A stretch of 64,000 bases of DNA from Apiotrichum sp. Y4204 (lineage: Eukaryota; Basidiomycota; Tremellomycetes; Trichosporonales; Trichosporonaceae). This document shows, in pieces, positions 62,254 to 64,000 of the stretch. A model generated the notes under the pieces. It saw only the letters and a program-made list of their open reading frames with translations. It searched no databases and was not told the DNA's origin. The stretch spans positions 372,001 through 436,000 of the forward strand of contig JAMYHL010000023.1 of assembly GCA_025531455.1 (NCBI GenBank). Reading direction: 5' to 3'. The translations under genes were made by a program, and so were the position numbers. Position 1 is the first letter of the stretch; each line of letters begins with the position of its first letter.

Positions 62254-63431
62254 GGTGGACAGTGAGGGGGCCGCCTACAACGAGGCGGTCGTAGGTGTTG
62301 ATGTGGGTAGGTTCTTGGTGAAGTGGGCGGGTGATGTCGTCACTCTGCCCTTCGTCGCTCGTTGCTATCCTGTCGTCGTTGGTGTTGTTGTCGTCGCTAT
62401 CGTCGTCGCTGTTCGTTCAGCGTCACTATTCAATACGTCGATGGCCAATGATGAAGAGTAGAAATGTGCGAATAGACAATGTCAAATCGGGGTATGAGAC
62501 AAGGCGGTGGAGGCCAGTGCAGCACAACTGCGCGTCGCATTCTATATCTATAGCTACTGGCTACTACCGCTCATCCGCGCGTGCTCCGTGAAACTCCTGG
62601 CTGGATGAATGAACTAATGAACGCCGCCATGCTGTGGTGAACCCCGAAAGCGATGCAGCCGAGACTACATGGGTAAAGCTGCGGACTGCTCGTCCCACCG
62701 CAAACGCGTCTCCGATCGAGTTGGGAGGCTTGGCGGCGCGGTGCACCAGGCACGGTTGTGGGGAATCTGGGCGGACTGGTGCAGAGCTGCACAGAACCTT
62801 ACAGCCTACGAGCCCGGAACTCACCAGCCAGCTGTAGACTTGCCATTTGTGGAACCCAGACAGCTCTCAATGGGACGAGAGTCCTTTCAAAATCAAAGTG
62901 GGGACTGTGCAGCTCTGCTGCTTCTGTCTATCTTTAATGCTTCTCGAATGAATGTTCCGCTGGACCAGTGCTGGGATCCCTATCCTTTCCCCCCTACAAC
63001 CTCCCCGTTTCCACCTCTTGCCGTTCCGCGTTCCGCTTTCTCTTCTCCGATCCTTCCACTGGCCAAGGTCGGTTATGCTTATGCGCTTACGACGTTTTCT
63101 CGTTCCCGTCATTGTCCTAGTGTGGCATTATTCCCGACAGACCGCGGACGCTATGCTTCATTTTCGGGTACCAGTTCTGCTGCAGATTGGCGCGGCGGTG
63201 CCCGGGCATGGTAGTGCGTACTTTGTTCATAACTGGCCCAAACAAAGTAATAAAGCTGAGACAGGCGGAGCCGGCGGTGCTGGGCCGCTGGGAACCTGTA
63301 TGGTACAACTGTACTGCCTGCTTAATGAGACATGAGAGACACCGATCGTACGCTGATTGCGCTCGAGCACGACCGCATTGCTCTGGAATCCATGACTGCA
63401 TTGCGCATTGTTATGACACGACCCTAACCTC
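62254..63431. other. Intergenic between two minus-strand genes
   Basis: About 1.2 kb that should contain the promoter of the unidentified gene. Plus-strand GTCGTCG-type repeats lie near 62360-62410. No gene supported. Confidence 0.5.
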
Positions 63432-64000
63432 CTACACCCGCTGCATCGTCTCCCACCGCTGCTGCGCGAGATCAAAGCCATCGAGCTCGCGCTCGCCAAC
63501 GAGATCGAGGATGATGCGGTGCATCTGGTTGAGGCCCGCGAGGATGTGCATGTGCGCGATGAGGACCGTTGCGAAGAGCGCGAATTGCTCGTCCTGAAGT
63601 TAGAGAGTGCGATCATGTGCAATGAAAGAGGTCACACGATCACGCGAGGTGACCAGCAAGTGTCTCTCAACCGCCTGGCCAAACACTCACATGACACGTC
63701 TTCCAGTTCAGCACGCCACTGAACATCTCCCACAGTGCGCGGTCCGTGTTCAACATCAGCTGGTCCGTGTCCACCGTCAGACTCTCTCTGCTGTCCCCAG
63801 TCTGCTGGTCAGGGGCGGCAACCCCAGGGGCAAGTGTATCCGGACGCAACGAGTCGCGGTCGCGGCCCGAGTCACGGCCGACCGACACAGCAGACGCATT
63901 GATGCCCAGGTTGTATCTGCTCCCCGGGCGCGATGTGTGAATGAGAGCCCTTCCTCTGCGGTACATCAACAGCCGCTCGAAGATGGGAATAGTTGGCGGG
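63432..64000 (-). CDS. C-terminal part of an unidentified protein
   Basis: The gene runs off the right edge. Visible exons are 64000-63691 (open to the edge) and 63593-63432, joined in phase 0 across a 97-nt intron (GTGAGT to TTCAG). The first exon reads IPIFERLLMYRRGRALIH, then an Arg/Asp/Ser-rich stretch and LMLNTDRALWEMFSGVLNWKTCH. The last exon continues with EQFALFATVLIAHMHILAGL and ends QQRWETMQRV. The C-terminus looks helical. I do not recognise the family; splice sites and the amino-acid composition support a real gene. Confidence 0.7.

Overview
This window is nuclear DNA from a fungus, most likely a basidiomycete yeast close to Tremellomycetes/Trichosporonales. That placement is an inference. 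It rests on the high GC content, dense genes on both strands, many very short GT-AG introns with CTGAC or CTAAC branch sites, and a protein set of standard fungal housekeeping families. I count 25 protein genes I can support (two of them cut by the window edges, two without an assignable function), one intron-containing tRNA gene and one weak candidate small gene. Exon borders were drawn by hand from splice consensus, reading phase and family similarity, and no transcript data were available.

Layout. 1-9 kb: 3' end of the 49 kDa subunit of complex I (+), glutaminyl-peptide cyclotransferase (-), QCR9 of complex III (-), PP2A B56 subunit RTS1 (+). 9-20 kb: mitoribosomal bL19m (-), a PIN/RGG protein (+), a SET/VPS75-type histone chaperone (+), RRB1 (-), mitoribosomal uS7m (+), lipase ATG15 (-), RAMP4/YSY6 (+). 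20-34 kb: a weak locus near 21 kb, USP7-type UBP15 (+), SEC66 (-), Rab escort protein MRS6 (+), histone H4 (-). 34-48 kb: TRAPP subunit TRS85 (-), mitoribosomal uL5m (+), tRNA-Pro (+), peptide:N-glycanase PNG1 (-), a predicted secreted M17 leucyl aminopeptidase (+), an amidase (-). 48-64 kb: Sec14-type lipid transfer protein (+), TVP38 (-), a 5.1 kb gene-free stretch, phosphorelay protein YPD1 (+), an unidentified 457-residue protein (-), and the 3' end of another unidentified gene (-).

The genes do not form an operon or biosynthetic cluster. Recurrent themes are mitochondria (five nuclear genes for respiratory-chain or mitoribosome subunits), ribosome biogenesis (RRB1, divergent from uS7m), and secretory or vacuolar traffic (YSY6, SEC66, MRS6, TRS85, TVP38, ATG15, PNG1). 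Several neighbours are divergent pairs with short shared promoters (RRB1/uS7m, bL19m/PIN gene, ATG15/YSY6, TRS85/uL5m).

I did not find a clear new biological system. The items most worth a second look are the PIN/RGG protein with three copies of an LLxRP motif, the intronless secreted M17 peptidase, the very short introns together with start codons isolated in 3-nt first exons, the unidentified protein at 60.4-62.3 kb, and the long gene-free stretch.
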